Assembly: GCA_963821095.1 (NCBI GenBank)
Contig: CAWGCJ010000004.1
Location: forward strand, 308,984-372,983
DNA length: 64,000 nucleotides
Source: CAVPHV01 sp963821095
Lineage (GTDB): Bacteria; Actinomycetota; Acidimicrobiia; Spongiisociales; UBA5794
Direction: 5' to 3'
In this document: positions 27,430-35,555 of the stretch, piece by piece
Numbering within the stretch: the stretch's first letter is position 1
Layout of the letters: each line of letters starts with the position of its first letter
Translations under genes and position numbers: made by a program
Notes under the pieces: model-generated
Database searches by the model: none
What the model was told of the DNA's origin: nothing
Seen by the model: the letters and a program-made list of their open reading frames with translations, nothing else

Positions 27430-27446
27430 GAATGCCCCCCATTCGT
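27428..27446 (-). promoter_or_regulatory. Hairpin covering the galU start site
   Basis: ACGAATG (27428-27434) and CATTCGT (27440-27446) pair perfectly around a 5-base C loop. On the mRNA the loop holds the G-rich ribosome binding site and the GTG start lies at the stem's 3-prime edge, a layout that could limit translation. Confidence 0.45.
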
Positions 27447-27585
27447 CTGAGATGCCAACTATGTCTATCGGCACCTCGCCCCACCGAGATAAGCCTCACG
27501 TGAGCGATCCTACGGACCTACGCGGCAACAGGGAAGGCCTATTGCTGGAAATGGGTCGAACGACTCATGTGGCCGACGTGGTTGG

Positions 27586-28062
27586 TCAGTCTTCGGTGTT
27601 CTGGCCGACGAACTGGCTGGCAATCCGTTCGGCGTGGCCGGTGGCGCGTACGTTGTAGAACGCCTGTTCCACCAACCCGTCGGCATCGATCACGAACGTC
27701 GACCGGATGAGCCCCTCGTACTCCTTGCCGTAGTTCTTCTTCATGCCCCACGCCCCGTAGGCCTCGGCCATGGAGTGGTCCTCGTCTGACAACAAAGAGA
27801 ACGGCAGTTGGTACTCAGCGCGGAAGTCGTCGAGCTTGGCAACAGGGTCGGGGCTGACCCCCAGGATCTCGTACCCGGCGGCGTAGAAGGCGTCGTGCCT
27901 GTCGCGAAAATCGCAGGACTCGGTGGTGCAGCCGGGGGTGAACACCTTGGGGTAGAAGTAGATCACCAGACGGTGTCCGGCGTAGTCGTCCAGGGTGACT
28001 TCGGTGCCCTCGTGGTCGAGGCGAGAGAAGAAGGGGGCGGCGTCCCCGGGGGCAAGCTTCAT
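27586..28062 (-). CDS. bcp: Thioredoxin-dependent peroxiredoxin, Bcp/PrxQ type
   Basis: 158 aa from ATG 28062, with AGGAG 5 bases upstream; the frame is open further upstream but only as a shadow of rlmN. The peroxidatic Cys45 lies in YPKVFTPGCTTESC, and Cys50 five residues later is the resolving cysteine position of PrxQ enzymes. STFVIDADG and EILGVSPDP are further Bcp blocks. It reduces hydroperoxides in the cytoplasm using thioredoxin. It is downstream of rlmN with a 41-base gap, probably co-transcribed. Confidence 0.92.
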   Translation of the reverse strand: MKLAPGDAAPFFSRLDHEGTEVTLDDYAGHRLVIYFYPKVFTPGCTTESCDFRDRHDAFYAAGYEILGVSPDPVAKLDDFRAEYQLPFSLLSDEDHSMAEAYGAWGMKKNYGKEYEGLIRSTFVIDADGLVEQAFYNVRATGHAERIASQFVGQNTED

Positions 28063-28103
28063 GAGGGCTCCTGATCGGCGGGGACGCAGCGTACCGCAGT
28101 TGG

Positions 28104-29138
28104 CTACGCCAACTCGGTCGCGGCGCGCAGCCTGAGCTGCCCGCAGGCGGCATCGATATCCTGCCCTCTGGTATCTCGCAGCGTGACGTTGGCACCCCGC
28201 CGACTCAGCTCGTCGATGAAGGTCTCGACGGCGTCTCGTGTGGGTGGCAGGTCGGGGCTCAGCGGCGTCGGATTCAGTGCGATGAGGTTGATATGGGCTC
28301 CGAGGCGGCTTGCGATATTGGCCAGCTTGCGGGCCTGATCGGGCGTGTCGTTGGTGCCTGCGATCATCGTCCACTCGATGCTGACCCGGCGGCCCTTGCG
28401 CTCGAAATAGTAGGCGGCCGCCGCGATGAGGTCCTCGAGGGGATAGCGGTTGTTGAGGGGAACCAGGCGGGACCTCAGCTCGTCGTCGGCGGCATGCAGG
28501 CTGACGGCCAGATTGACTTGCCACGGCTCATCGGCGAGCCGCCGAATGCCGGGGACGACGCCCACGGTTGAGACGGTGATCGAGCGAGCCCCGATTCCCA
28601 TGACGTCGATCATGCGGCGCAACGATTCGCGCACCCTGGCGTAGTTGGCCAGCGGCTCGCCCATCCCCATGAACACGACGTTGGTGACGCGTTGAGGAGA
28701 GTTTGGCATTGGGCGTTGGCGCAGCGACGCAGTGGCGTAGGCAACCTGGGCGAAGATCTCGCCGGCTTCGAGATGGCGCTCAAAACCAAACTGTCCGGTA
28801 GCGCAGAACGTGCATGCCATGGCGCAGCCTGCCTGTGAGGAGATGCACAATGTGGTCCGCTTGGGGTATCCCATCAGGACGGCCTCGATCGAATTGCCCT
28901 GCGGAGTTCGGAACAGCCACTTGCGGGTAGTCCCACCGTCTGCGGCCTGTTCAATCTCCACGGTAAACGGCCACAGAGAGGGGCCGAGGCGTTCTCTGAC
29001 CTCACCGGGCAGGTTGGTCATTTCGGAGGTGTCCAACACGGGCGTCTCGTAGAGCCAACGGCGCAGCTGATCAGCGCGGAAACGAGGCTCGCCCACCAGC
29101 AATGAGGCCAGGTCGTCGGGATCGGTCAGATACGGCAC
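28104..29138 (-). CDS. rlmN: Dual-specificity 23S rRNA/tRNA m2A methyltransferase RlmN
   Basis: 344 aa from GTG 29138 (VPYLTDPDDLASLL). The radical-SAM cluster is CAMACTFC (Cys105, Cys109, Cys112), followed by GMGEPLANY, SLHAADDELR and WTMIAGTNDT. The catalytic Cys near the C-terminus is in DIDAACGQL. The enzyme methylates C2 of A2503 in 23S rRNA and A37 of some tRNAs. TACGAT, 6 bases before the GTG, fits a -10 box of a leaderless transcript. Without that GTG, the frame extends another 34 codons that do not resemble the family. Confidence 0.93.
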   Translation of the reverse strand: MPYLTDPDDLASLLVGEPRFRADQLRRWLYETPVLDTSEMTNLPGEVRERLGPSLWPFTVEIEQAADGGTTRKWLFRTPQGNSIEAVLMGYPKRTTLCISSQAGCAMACTFCATGQFGFERHLEAGEIFAQVAYATASLRQRPMPNSPQRVTNVVFMGMGEPLANYARVRESLRRMIDVMGIGARSITVSTVGVVPGIRRLADEPWQVNLAVSLHAADDELRSRLVPLNNRYPLEDLIAAAAYYFERKGRRVSIEWTMIAGTNDTPDQARKLANIASRLGAHINLIALNPTPLSPDLPPTRDAVETFIDELSRRGANVTLRDTRGQDIDAACGQLRLRAATELA

Positions 29139-29166
29139 GGGGCCATCGTACGCCGGCGTGGAGTCG

Positions 29167-29550
29167 TTAGTCGCCCCGAGACGCCGCTTCGGCAACCCAA
29201 TCGGCGGCGGTCGCCTCGGCGACGTCGAACTGCTCGGCAAGCGACTTTGGGTCCGCTGCGGCGAGGTCGGCGAAGGTGACGATGCCTTCTTCGGCCAGGT
29301 GGCCGGATCGGACCGGGCCGATTCCCTTGATGATGGTCAGGTCGTCGGTGCCAGCCCTCTGAGGTTCCGTTTGGGGTGTCGGCGCTTCATCGGCCGGCTC
29401 CACCGCCTTGGGTTGATCGGACTCATGATGACGGAACGGGGGCGGCTGCTCCGAACTCACCTTTGGGGTGGGCAGCAAGCGGTCGCGGGTCAACCAGACC
29501 ACGCCGACAACTCCGGCAACGACTCCGAGCACGCGTATGAGCTTTTTCAT
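29167..29550 (-). CDS. Small membrane-anchored helix-hairpin-helix protein
   Basis: 127 aa from ATG 29550. A membrane helix (about 5-21, LIRVLGVVAGVVGVVWL) is followed by a Pro-rich charged linker and a C-terminal helix-hairpin-helix domain (about 70-125) beginning LTIIKGIGPVRSGHLAEEGI, like the DUF4332/HhH domains that often sit behind structural proteins. TACACT, 8 bases before ATG, suggests a leaderless message. There is no catalytic motif. The role of a membrane-tethered HhH domain is unknown; DNA or protein binding is possible. Confidence 0.75.
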   Translation of the reverse strand: MKKLIRVLGVVAGVVGVVWLTRDRLLPTPKVSSEQPPPFRHHESDQPKAVEPADEAPTPQTEPQRAGTDDLTIIKGIGPVRSGHLAEEGIVTFADLAAADPKSLAEQFDVAEATAADWVAEAASRGD

Positions 29551-29608
29551 GAGCGTGAGTGTAGAGCGGTGGATGCCGCGCTCGGTGCGGGTTGCAGCCG
29601 GTCGCCGG

Positions 29609-30370
29609 TCAGGGGCGGCAGGTCCAGTGATACCAGCGGTACTGGCCGTGATCGATGCTGTAGTCGACCAGCCAGGCGGCGGAGGCGACGTTGGCCTCGG
29701 GGTCGAAGGGGCTGGCGCCCCCCCAGCCCGCCTTGGGCGACACGTTGGCCCACGTTCCCGGGATGAACTGGAACAGGCCGGAGGCACCGGAGCGCGAGTT
29801 GTAAGCAGAGGGATCGCCCTTGCTTTCGCATTGGATGATCGACAGGGCCTCGTCGACGAGGTCGCCTGGGAAGTACTGCGATACGAGTCCGCGCCAGTTT
29901 TCGGCCGGTCGAGGTCCGCCTCCGTCGTTCGGAGGAGTCGTGGTGGTGGTTGTGGTGGGCGGTGGCGGAGCTTGCGTGGTTGTTGGGGAGGGAGCTCGGG
30001 TGGTCGTGGTGGTGCGCGGCGCCGCTGTCGTTGTCGTGTCGACGTTGTCCGACGGTTCATCCGATTGGGTGGCCGCCGCAATCTCCTCCGTCGCCTTTTC
30101 GGTCGCGGGTGCCTGCGTGGTTGTTGTCGTCGTGGTTGTCGTCGTGGTTGACGTCGGCGGCAATGCAAATGTGGTTGGAGGCTCTTCGGCCAACTCGCTC
30201 GCAAACACGGCAGCGGCCACCCGGCCGGATGCCGCCAGGGGCATCTCGGTGGGGCCGTACCGGTCGATAGCTCGCGCCTCACCGCTGGGGGTGAATGCCG
30301 CAAAGCCAAGCACCGCAGCCAAAGCCACGATGAGTATGCCGGCGAACGCCAGAGGGCTTCTGCCTCGCAA
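29609..30370 (-). CDS. Secreted lytic transglycosylase-like protein
   Basis: 253 aa from TTG 30370. A signal segment (about 7-30) is followed by a long Thr/Pro-rich linker (about 70-150) and an SLT/goose-lysozyme-like domain whose catalytic Glu182 is in IIQCESKGDPSAYN, then GLFQFIPGTWANV and ANVASAAWLVD. It should cut the glycan strands of peptidoglycan outside the cell. The linker suggests reaching through the wall. CTTTCACTAGG upstream resembles a motif before other envelope genes here. A second transglycosylase domain is at 39029-39808. Confidence 0.85.
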   Translation of the reverse strand: MRGRSPLAFAGILIVALAAVLGFAAFTPSGEARAIDRYGPTEMPLAASGRVAAAVFASELAEEPPTTFALPPTSTTTTTTTTTTTQAPATEKATEEIAAATQSDEPSDNVDTTTTAAPRTTTTTRAPSPTTTQAPPPPTTTTTTTPPNDGGGPRPAENWRGLVSQYFPGDLVDEALSIIQCESKGDPSAYNSRSGASGLFQFIPGTWANVSPKAGWGGASPFDPEANVASAAWLVDYSIDHGQYRWYHWTCRP

Positions 30371-30566
30371 GGTTGGGGAACTCCGCCTAGTGAAAGGGAC
30401 TCCGGGATGTGCCCGGGGGGCGTGCCGCGCGCACGGCGCGCCCTCTTGTCCGCTGGAGGCTAGGTCTGGTTGTTCGCCTATAGCAAGCCGATACCTGGCA
30501 AATGCTGGGTAGCGATGACGCCGCGCGGCGGTGAACGCGAGGCGCGGAGCTCAGTAGGATTCGACA

Positions 30567-31460
30567 ATGCCAGTGAAGATTCCGATCATCGGAATGCTGC
30601 TTGTCTGGCAGTTCGCGTTTCCCGGCGTTGCCACCGCTGCGGAAGCATCGGGCTGTTTGGAGCATTTTCCCGCAACGGATTGGACCGAGTCGGCCCTAGT
30701 CGGTCCTGCGACTTTGTGGATTGCTGATATCGAGGATGCGGTGGCCGCTCGCTATGCGGATCAGGTGGCTGCGATCACCGAGATCCTCGAGAGTGACCTC
30801 GGCGCTCTCGACTCCATCGATGTCTGCATCTTTGGGAGTGAGGTGAGGCTCGATGCTGCCGATCTGCTGCCCGATAATCAGCGACTGCATGCTGTGGTGT
30901 TTCCCCAAGATGACACCGTTGTCGTTGGAGCAATCTTGCCGCAGTTCCTCGAGGAGGCCGTTGCCTTTGGCCTCGCATACGCCGCGCTGTGGCAAGTCGG
31001 CGAAGACCTCCCGGCAGACGGATACCCGGAACCTCTCGCCACGACCGTGGGGCAGTGGTACATGGCGCGAGTCAAGGATCGCCTCGATCAGCATCGCAGT
31101 GCAATGCGGACCGGGCTGTTCTTCTCGGATCCGGAGGGAAAGGCCGAGGGGGGCGTTTGGACCGGGGAAGTGCAGAGCACTGCCTATGTGTGGAATCCGG
31201 AGTTCTTGGAGTCGCCGATCGGGGACATGGTCGAGTTTGCGGTCGCGACTCGTGGCGTCGACGTCCTGCGTGACGTCTCGACCGAAACGTGGGCTGACGT
31301 CGAGAGCGAGTATCGGCTCACCCTCCGGCAGGAGCTGATCGGAGACGGATCGGGATCGGCCTGGATCGTGGGGGCGGGCATCATCATCGGGGTCGTCGTT
31401 CTGGCGGGGATTGCCGCCTGGTTTGCCCATCGCGACCGGCGTACACGATTGCAGCCGTGA
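30567..31460 (+). CDS. Exported single-pass membrane protein of unknown function
   Basis: 297 aa. A signal peptide (about 1-25, GVATAAEA) and a C-terminal membrane helix (about 265-288) with a short basic tail make a type I membrane protein with a large outside domain. The middle has QWYMARVKDRLDQ and DMVEFAVATRG, with the context TTVGQWY vaguely like peptidase-MA-type domains, but no HExxH motif is present. I do not recognise the family. Its stop abuts that of the convergent GGT-like gene with no intergenic base. Confidence 0.75.
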   Translation: MPVKIPIIGMLLVWQFAFPGVATAAEASGCLEHFPATDWTESALVGPATLWIADIEDAVAARYADQVAAITEILESDLGALDSIDVCIFGSEVRLDAADLLPDNQRLHAVVFPQDDTVVVGAILPQFLEEAVAFGLAYAALWQVGEDLPADGYPEPLATTVGQWYMARVKDRLDQHRSAMRTGLFFSDPEGKAEGGVWTGEVQSTAYVWNPEFLESPIGDMVEFAVATRGVDVLRDVSTETWADVESEYRLTLRQELIGDGSGSAWIVGAGIIIGVVVLAGIAAWFAHRDRRTRLQP

Positions 31461-33071
31461 TCAGGGTGCGATAGCCGACGAGGTGGAGACCCGCGGGTCG
31501 GCGCTTCCAACGGTGACCTCCCCATCCGTCGCAATCACGGAAACCGGACCCCACCCCGGCATCCAGGCATCGGCCTGATGGACGTCGAGGCCACGGCGGC
31601 TGAGACCGTCGGCGACAACGGGAGGCATACGGGACTCGACTTGAAGGCGCGGTTGCTGACCGGGACCCCATCCGTCGACGATCCAGCGAGGCAACACCTG
31701 GGCTTGCGGGCCGGTGAGTCCCGCCCACAGCAGTTGGGTGGCGACCTGTACCAGAAGTTGTGGTTGGTATTGGCCGCCGCGAGTGCCAAGCAATAGGCGG
31801 AGTTGATCGTCTTCCGTCCACAGCGAGGGCGACAACGTGTGGAGCGGACGTCGTCCGGGAGTCATCTCGTTGGGGTGACCAGATATGAGACTGAAGCCGG
31901 CCCCGCGATTGTGGAGGAAGACTCCGGTGTCTCCCGCCGACAGGCCCGATCCGATCCCATGGAAGTTGGACTGGATGAACGACACTCCCATCCCGTTTCC
32001 GTCGCGCACACAGAAGTACGCCGTGCCTCCGGGCGCCGGCTTCGGGTCCGGCCAGTTTGCTGTGGAGTCGAAAGACAGTTTCTCGAGGCGAGAACGGAGG
32101 CGATCCGGATCTGCCAACCGATCTGCGGCGAGTGGCGCGGTGTCCGGATCGGACACCAAATCGTCCCGTTCCCAGGCGACAGCGCGGTAGGCCTCGACGG
32201 CGGCTTGGGAGAACACCGGATCTCGAGGATCGCGTGGTGGGTCCATCTGCTCGAACAACCAGCAGGCGGCCAGGGTCAGCCAACCCTGACTATTCGGGGG
32301 AATCGTCCAGGCGCGTCGCCCAAAGACGTCAACCGAGATTGGATCCACCCATTGCGCGTTGCGGCGCTCCAGATCGGCTGCAGTGATGACCCCTTCGGTG
32401 GCCACTGTGATCTCTTCGCCGACCCGTCCTCCGTAGAACGATTCGCGGCCGGCCGCGGCCAGCAAGCGCAACGTCTCGGCGAGGCGGGGTCGGGTGAGCC
32501 GGGTCCCGGCAGCCGGGGCAACGCCACCGGGGTAGAGCGATGGGGCGGATCCCTGTCCTCCGATGAGCGGGTGGATTCGCCGCAGCGAATCGGCGAGCTC
32601 ATTCGATACCGAGAAGCCTGCGGTGGCGAGATCGATGGCAGGGGCCAGCAGGTCGCTGAGCGGTCTTGTGCCGTACCTTTCGAGCAGAGCTTCCCAGCCG
32701 TCGACGCAGCCGGGGGCGGTCACACTCCAGGCACTGCGCAACGGCACTTCATCGATTCCGCGGTCACGCAACTCGGCGGCGATGGCGCCGGAGCCGGCCC
32801 GGCCGGAGGCGTTGAGGGCAGCCGGGGCTGCGAGTCCGGGCGTGTGGATCAGGGCAAAAAGATCGCCGCCGAGTCCGCACGTGTCGGGAGCGACGACTCC
32901 GAGCACCGCGTTGGCGGCGATTGCTGCGTCGACGGCGTTGCCGCCCGCGGCCATGATTTGCTCGGCCGCTCGGCCTGCAAGTTGGTGTGGGGTGACCGCG
33001 ATCGGCGTGGTGGCTTGACGCGAGCCGGTCGTGAGTGGGGCACTGGGATCCCGGAGTGGGTCCTCAGTCAC
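31461..33071 (-). CDS. Gamma-glutamyltransferase-family protein
   Basis: 536 aa without a signal peptide. N-terminal hallmark: AAEQIMAAGGNAVDAAIAANAVLGVV with TCGLGGDLFAL. The autoprocessing Thr lies in PGGTAYFCVRDGNGMGVSFIQSNF (given as GGTAYFCVRDGNG), and GSGL follows, so both chains and the nucleophile are kept. This subgroup (YwrD-like) often lacks transpeptidase activity and may act on glutathione-like or acyl-amide substrates; in actinobacteria the true substrate is uncertain. It starts within the 3-prime end of the preceding gene (4-base overlap). Confidence 0.87.
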   Translation of the reverse strand: MTEDPLRDPSAPLTTGSRQATTPIAVTPHQLAGRAAEQIMAAGGNAVDAAIAANAVLGVVAPDTCGLGGDLFALIHTPGLAAPAALNASGRAGSGAIAAELRDRGIDEVPLRSAWSVTAPGCVDGWEALLERYGTRPLSDLLAPAIDLATAGFSVSNELADSLRRIHPLIGGQGSAPSLYPGGVAPAAGTRLTRPRLAETLRLLAAAGRESFYGGRVGEEITVATEGVITAADLERRNAQWVDPISVDVFGRRAWTIPPNSQGWLTLAACWLFEQMDPPRDPRDPVFSQAAVEAYRAVAWERDDLVSDPDTAPLAADRLADPDRLRSRLEKLSFDSTANWPDPKPAPGGTAYFCVRDGNGMGVSFIQSNFHGIGSGLSAGDTGVFLHNRGAGFSLISGHPNEMTPGRRPLHTLSPSLWTEDDQLRLLLGTRGGQYQPQLLVQVATQLLWAGLTGPQAQVLPRWIVDGWGPGQQPRLQVESRMPPVVADGLSRRGLDVHQADAWMPGWGPVSVIATDGEVTVGSADPRVSTSSAIAP

Positions 33072-33697
33072 TGGCTCAACGTGGCAAGCCGGCGGTTGAG
33101 GGCGTCGAGCACCGCCCGCACCGCAGTCTCGCTGGTGTCACCCTGAGAAAGGGCGGCACCGACGACGATCTCCTCCTCGGAGCTGCGCACCGAGCTGACA
33201 ACGACCGCGATAACCGCGGTTCGCATGCCGACGGCCGCAGTGCCGACCGAATCAAGCGCGAGGGGCGGCATGTCGGGATAGAGCGATTCGAGGGCACCGA
33301 TGGTCGCTTCGCCCACGAGGCGGAGCCGGGCCGAGGTTGCGGCCGGTCCACTGGCGATGCCGACATGGTCGGTCTGCTGCCAGCCCAGGGTTACTCGCAC
33401 TGTGAGACGGGAGCCATCGGGCTCCTCTTTGATGCCGACGATGACGGGCCGTTCCGGCGTGTGCCGCCGAATGTCATCTCCGGCAAGTTGGACGACGGAG
33501 ATGACCCGTCGATCGATGTTGGTTCCATAGCGGGCCATCGCCAGCGACTGAACGTCGCGCACGACCTGTTTGGCGGGTTTGGTTGATGTTGCCACCACGT
33601 GTACTTCGGCGACTTTGGTGCCATCGCCGACGACACGCACCGCATCGACCGAGTCGAGGCGGGTGAGGGTTTCCTCGAGTTCTTCAAAGTTCAGCAA
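33068..33697 (-). CDS. Conserved-type cytoplasmic protein of unknown function
   Basis: 209 aa from TTG 33697 (LLNFEELEETL) with AAGGGG 8 bases upstream. The N-terminal third looks like a small regulatory alpha/beta domain (VRVVGDGTKVAEVHVVATS, then QVVRDVQSLAMARYG), followed by beta-rich VRVTLGWQQ and a repeated hydrophobic segment. No membrane helix, signal or catalytic motif is present. It is co-transcribed with the GGT-like gene and lies opposite the HD-GYP pair across a long structured gap. The family is not recognised. Confidence 0.7.
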   Translation of the reverse strand: MLNFEELEETLTRLDSVDAVRVVGDGTKVAEVHVVATSTKPAKQVVRDVQSLAMARYGTNIDRRVISVVQLAGDDIRRHTPERPVIVGIKEEPDGSRLTVRVTLGWQQTDHVGIASGPAATSARLRLVGEATIGALESLYPDMPPLALDSVGTAAVGMRTAVIAVVVSSVRSSEEEIVVGAALSQGDTSETAVRAVLDALNRRLATLSQ

Positions 33698-34064
33698 GCT
33701 TTTTACCCCTTGACGCGGCGTAGCGTAGCGGTCTGCTGCGCCGCGTAGCGTTTTCTCGCGAAACTGTGGCTTGCGTCCTCTCGTGATGACCCGTATGTTG
33801 TGGGCGGGCCACCAGGGGACAGGGCCCGTGCCTCAGGCGGAAGCCCGTCCGATGTGGCCTTCCACGGGCCACCGCTGGGTCTTGGGGGTAGGCGTGCACG
33901 TGGACAACCGAAGGTTTCCCCACTGGTCTCCGACCTTTGGGGAAAGAGGTGTGGCGCCCGAGCTGCCGACGACTCAAATCCTTTCATACCCTGCGGAGCG
34001 GATTCATTCCTGACCCGGCGAACCTGATGCCGGCGAAGAGAAATCACCATTGGGGTTGAAAACC
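33698..34064. other. Long intergenic region with several inverted repeats
   Basis: About 370 bases without a convincing gene. It holds at least three perfect stems: ACGCGGCG/CGCCGCGT (around 33711-33744), GGCCCGTG/CACGGGCC (around 33823-33873) and TTTCCCC/GGGGAAA (around 33915-33945). The density of pairing suggests a structured leader or non-coding RNA, but no known riboswitch, RNase P, tmRNA or 6C consensus could be matched. Confidence 0.4.
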
Positions 34065-34154
34065 TTGCGAGAGCGGCTTTTGAAGCTCGCTTTGACCATG
34101 GGAAGCCTCGCCGCGGCGCTTGTTGCTGGTGCGGCTTCTTTCCGGATTACCTGA
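34065..34154 (+). CDS. Putative 29-residue membrane micropeptide
   Basis: TTG 34065 to TGA 34154 encodes a basic start (RERLLKL) and a hydrophobic helix ALTMGSLAAALVAGAASF. It could also start from either of two upstream in-frame TTG codons, which add four or six residues. It ends 51 bases before the HD-GYP gene and may be a leader peptide or small membrane protein. The evidence is composition and position only. Confidence 0.35.
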   Translation: MRERLLKLALTMGSLAAALVAGAASFRIT

Positions 34155-34205
34155 CTCGAACCACGGCTCGGGTGTCATCACCTCGTCGTCCTTTAGGGAG
34201 TTGCG

Positions 34206-35555
34206 ATGTTCGGCATCGACCCGCGCAGACAATCGAGGCTTCGTCTCGCCTTCGCCATCGGCGTTGGCGGTATTGGTGTTGCCATCCTTGCTTTGTTGAT
34301 CGCGCTTCCCGAGGTCACGTTCCCGAGCGAAGTGTGGTTGTGGGCATTGTTTGCATTGGCGGTTGTCTACTTCGAGTGGAATTCGGTCGAGGTCAACGAC
34401 CGGCTGTCGGCCAGTCCGAGCGTCATGGTGGTGATGACGGCTGCGGTCGTCTTCGGTGACGAAGCCCTGTTGGGTGTGACCTCGATGGTGGCGCTTGGTT
34501 TCGTGACCCCCTCCGACATCAAGAACCGTCAATGGTTCCAGCCGGCCGTCAATCTGGGTCAACTCACGCTGGCCGCCTTCTTGGCGATGCTCACCCTTGG
34601 TTGGCTTCTGCCCGTTCAACCCTTCCAGGCGGAGGACCTGCCCACCATCGCGGTTGCATCGGGTGTCGCAGCCGTTGTCTACGGATTTGTGAACTTCCAG
34701 GTGGTGGCGATTGTCGTCCGCAGCGTGTTCGGGCAGCGGCAGATTCGGCCATGGTCGAACACCGCGGCATTGATCCTGCCATTCCTTGGCATGGGTTTCC
34801 TCGGTGGATTGCTTGGCGCCACCTATCACCTCGTCGGCCCGGTGACCCTTCCGTTGATCTTTATCGTGTTCTTCGTCGGCCACATGACGTTTGCGTCATA
34901 CGCCCAGCTTCGTGAAGCACAGGAGTCGACGTTGCGCGGGTTCATCAAGGCGCTCGAGGCCAAGGACCTCTACACGCGGGGCCACACGGAACGGGTCGCA
35001 GTCTTTTCTGAACTGATCGGTCGCGAGATGGGATTCAACGGAACCCAGCTCGAACGTCTGCGCTGGGCCGCGCTGATCCACGACGTCGGAAAACTCGCCG
35101 TGCCGCGAGACCTGATCCGGAAGAAGGCGCGCCTGACCGACGAGGAGTACGCCCAAATGCAGTCGCATGTGAGCCTCGTCGAAGACCTCCTTGCCGAGGT
35201 CGATTTTCTCCAGCCGATGGTGGCCATCGCCGCCAACCACCACGCTCACTACGACGGGAAGGGCTACAAGGGCAAGAAGCACGATCACGCCGACAACCCG
35301 CCGCTCGAGGCGTGCATTCTCGCCGTTGCCGACTCCTTCGACGCCATGACCTCGACTCGGTCCTACCGGGTCGCTCTCAGCCAGGAGTACGCGATTGCCG
35401 AGTTGCGGCGCTTCTCGGGTTCACAGTTCGATCCTGAGGTAGTCGAGGCCTTTGTCGACGTGCTGGCGCGCCGCGGCGAGCGTTACGGATCTCCCGACGT
35501 CAATAGCGAGGGCGAGGCCCGCCGACGTGCCGAGGGGGTGAGGGTGGATGGCTGA
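34206..35555 (+). CDS. Membrane-bound HD-GYP-type phosphohydrolase
   Basis: 449 aa. About six to seven N-terminal helices (15-235) form an integral sensory module, followed by a HD-GYP domain: RGHTERVAVFSELIGREMG, LIHDVGKLAVP (HD pair and Lys), NHHAHYDGKGYKG and ADSFDAMTSTRSYR. Metal-binding residues are kept; the GYP triad reads GYK. Such proteins usually hydrolyse cyclic di-GMP. GGGAG stands 5 bases before the ATG. Its stop overlaps the start of a second HD protein by 8 bases, so the two are coupled. Confidence 0.85.
   Translation: MFGIDPRRQSRLRLAFAIGVGGIGVAILALLIALPEVTFPSEVWLWALFALAVVYFEWNSVEVNDRLSASPSVMVVMTAAVVFGDEALLGVTSMVALGFVTPSDIKNRQWFQPAVNLGQLTLAAFLAMLTLGWLLPVQPFQAEDLPTIAVASGVAAVVYGFVNFQVVAIVVRSVFGQRQIRPWSNTAALILPFLGMGFLGGLLGATYHLVGPVTLPLIFIVFFVGHMTFASYAQLREAQESTLRGFIKALEAKDLYTRGHTERVAVFSELIGREMGFNGTQLERLRWAALIHDVGKLAVPRDLIRKKARLTDEEYAQMQSHVSLVEDLLAEVDFLQPMVAIAANHHAHYDGKGYKGKKHDHADNPPLEACILAVADSFDAMTSTRSYRVALSQEYAIAELRRFSGSQFDPEVVEAFVDVLARRGERYGSPDVNSEGEARRRAEGVRVDG

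Noticed and set aside
30567..31460. Membrane metallopeptidase
   Set aside because: No HExxH or other zinc motif is present in the external domain.
33698..34205. Cyclic di-GMP riboswitch before the HD-GYP gene
   Set aside because: No GEMM core resembling the conserved CAAACC/GCAAAGCC elements on either strand.
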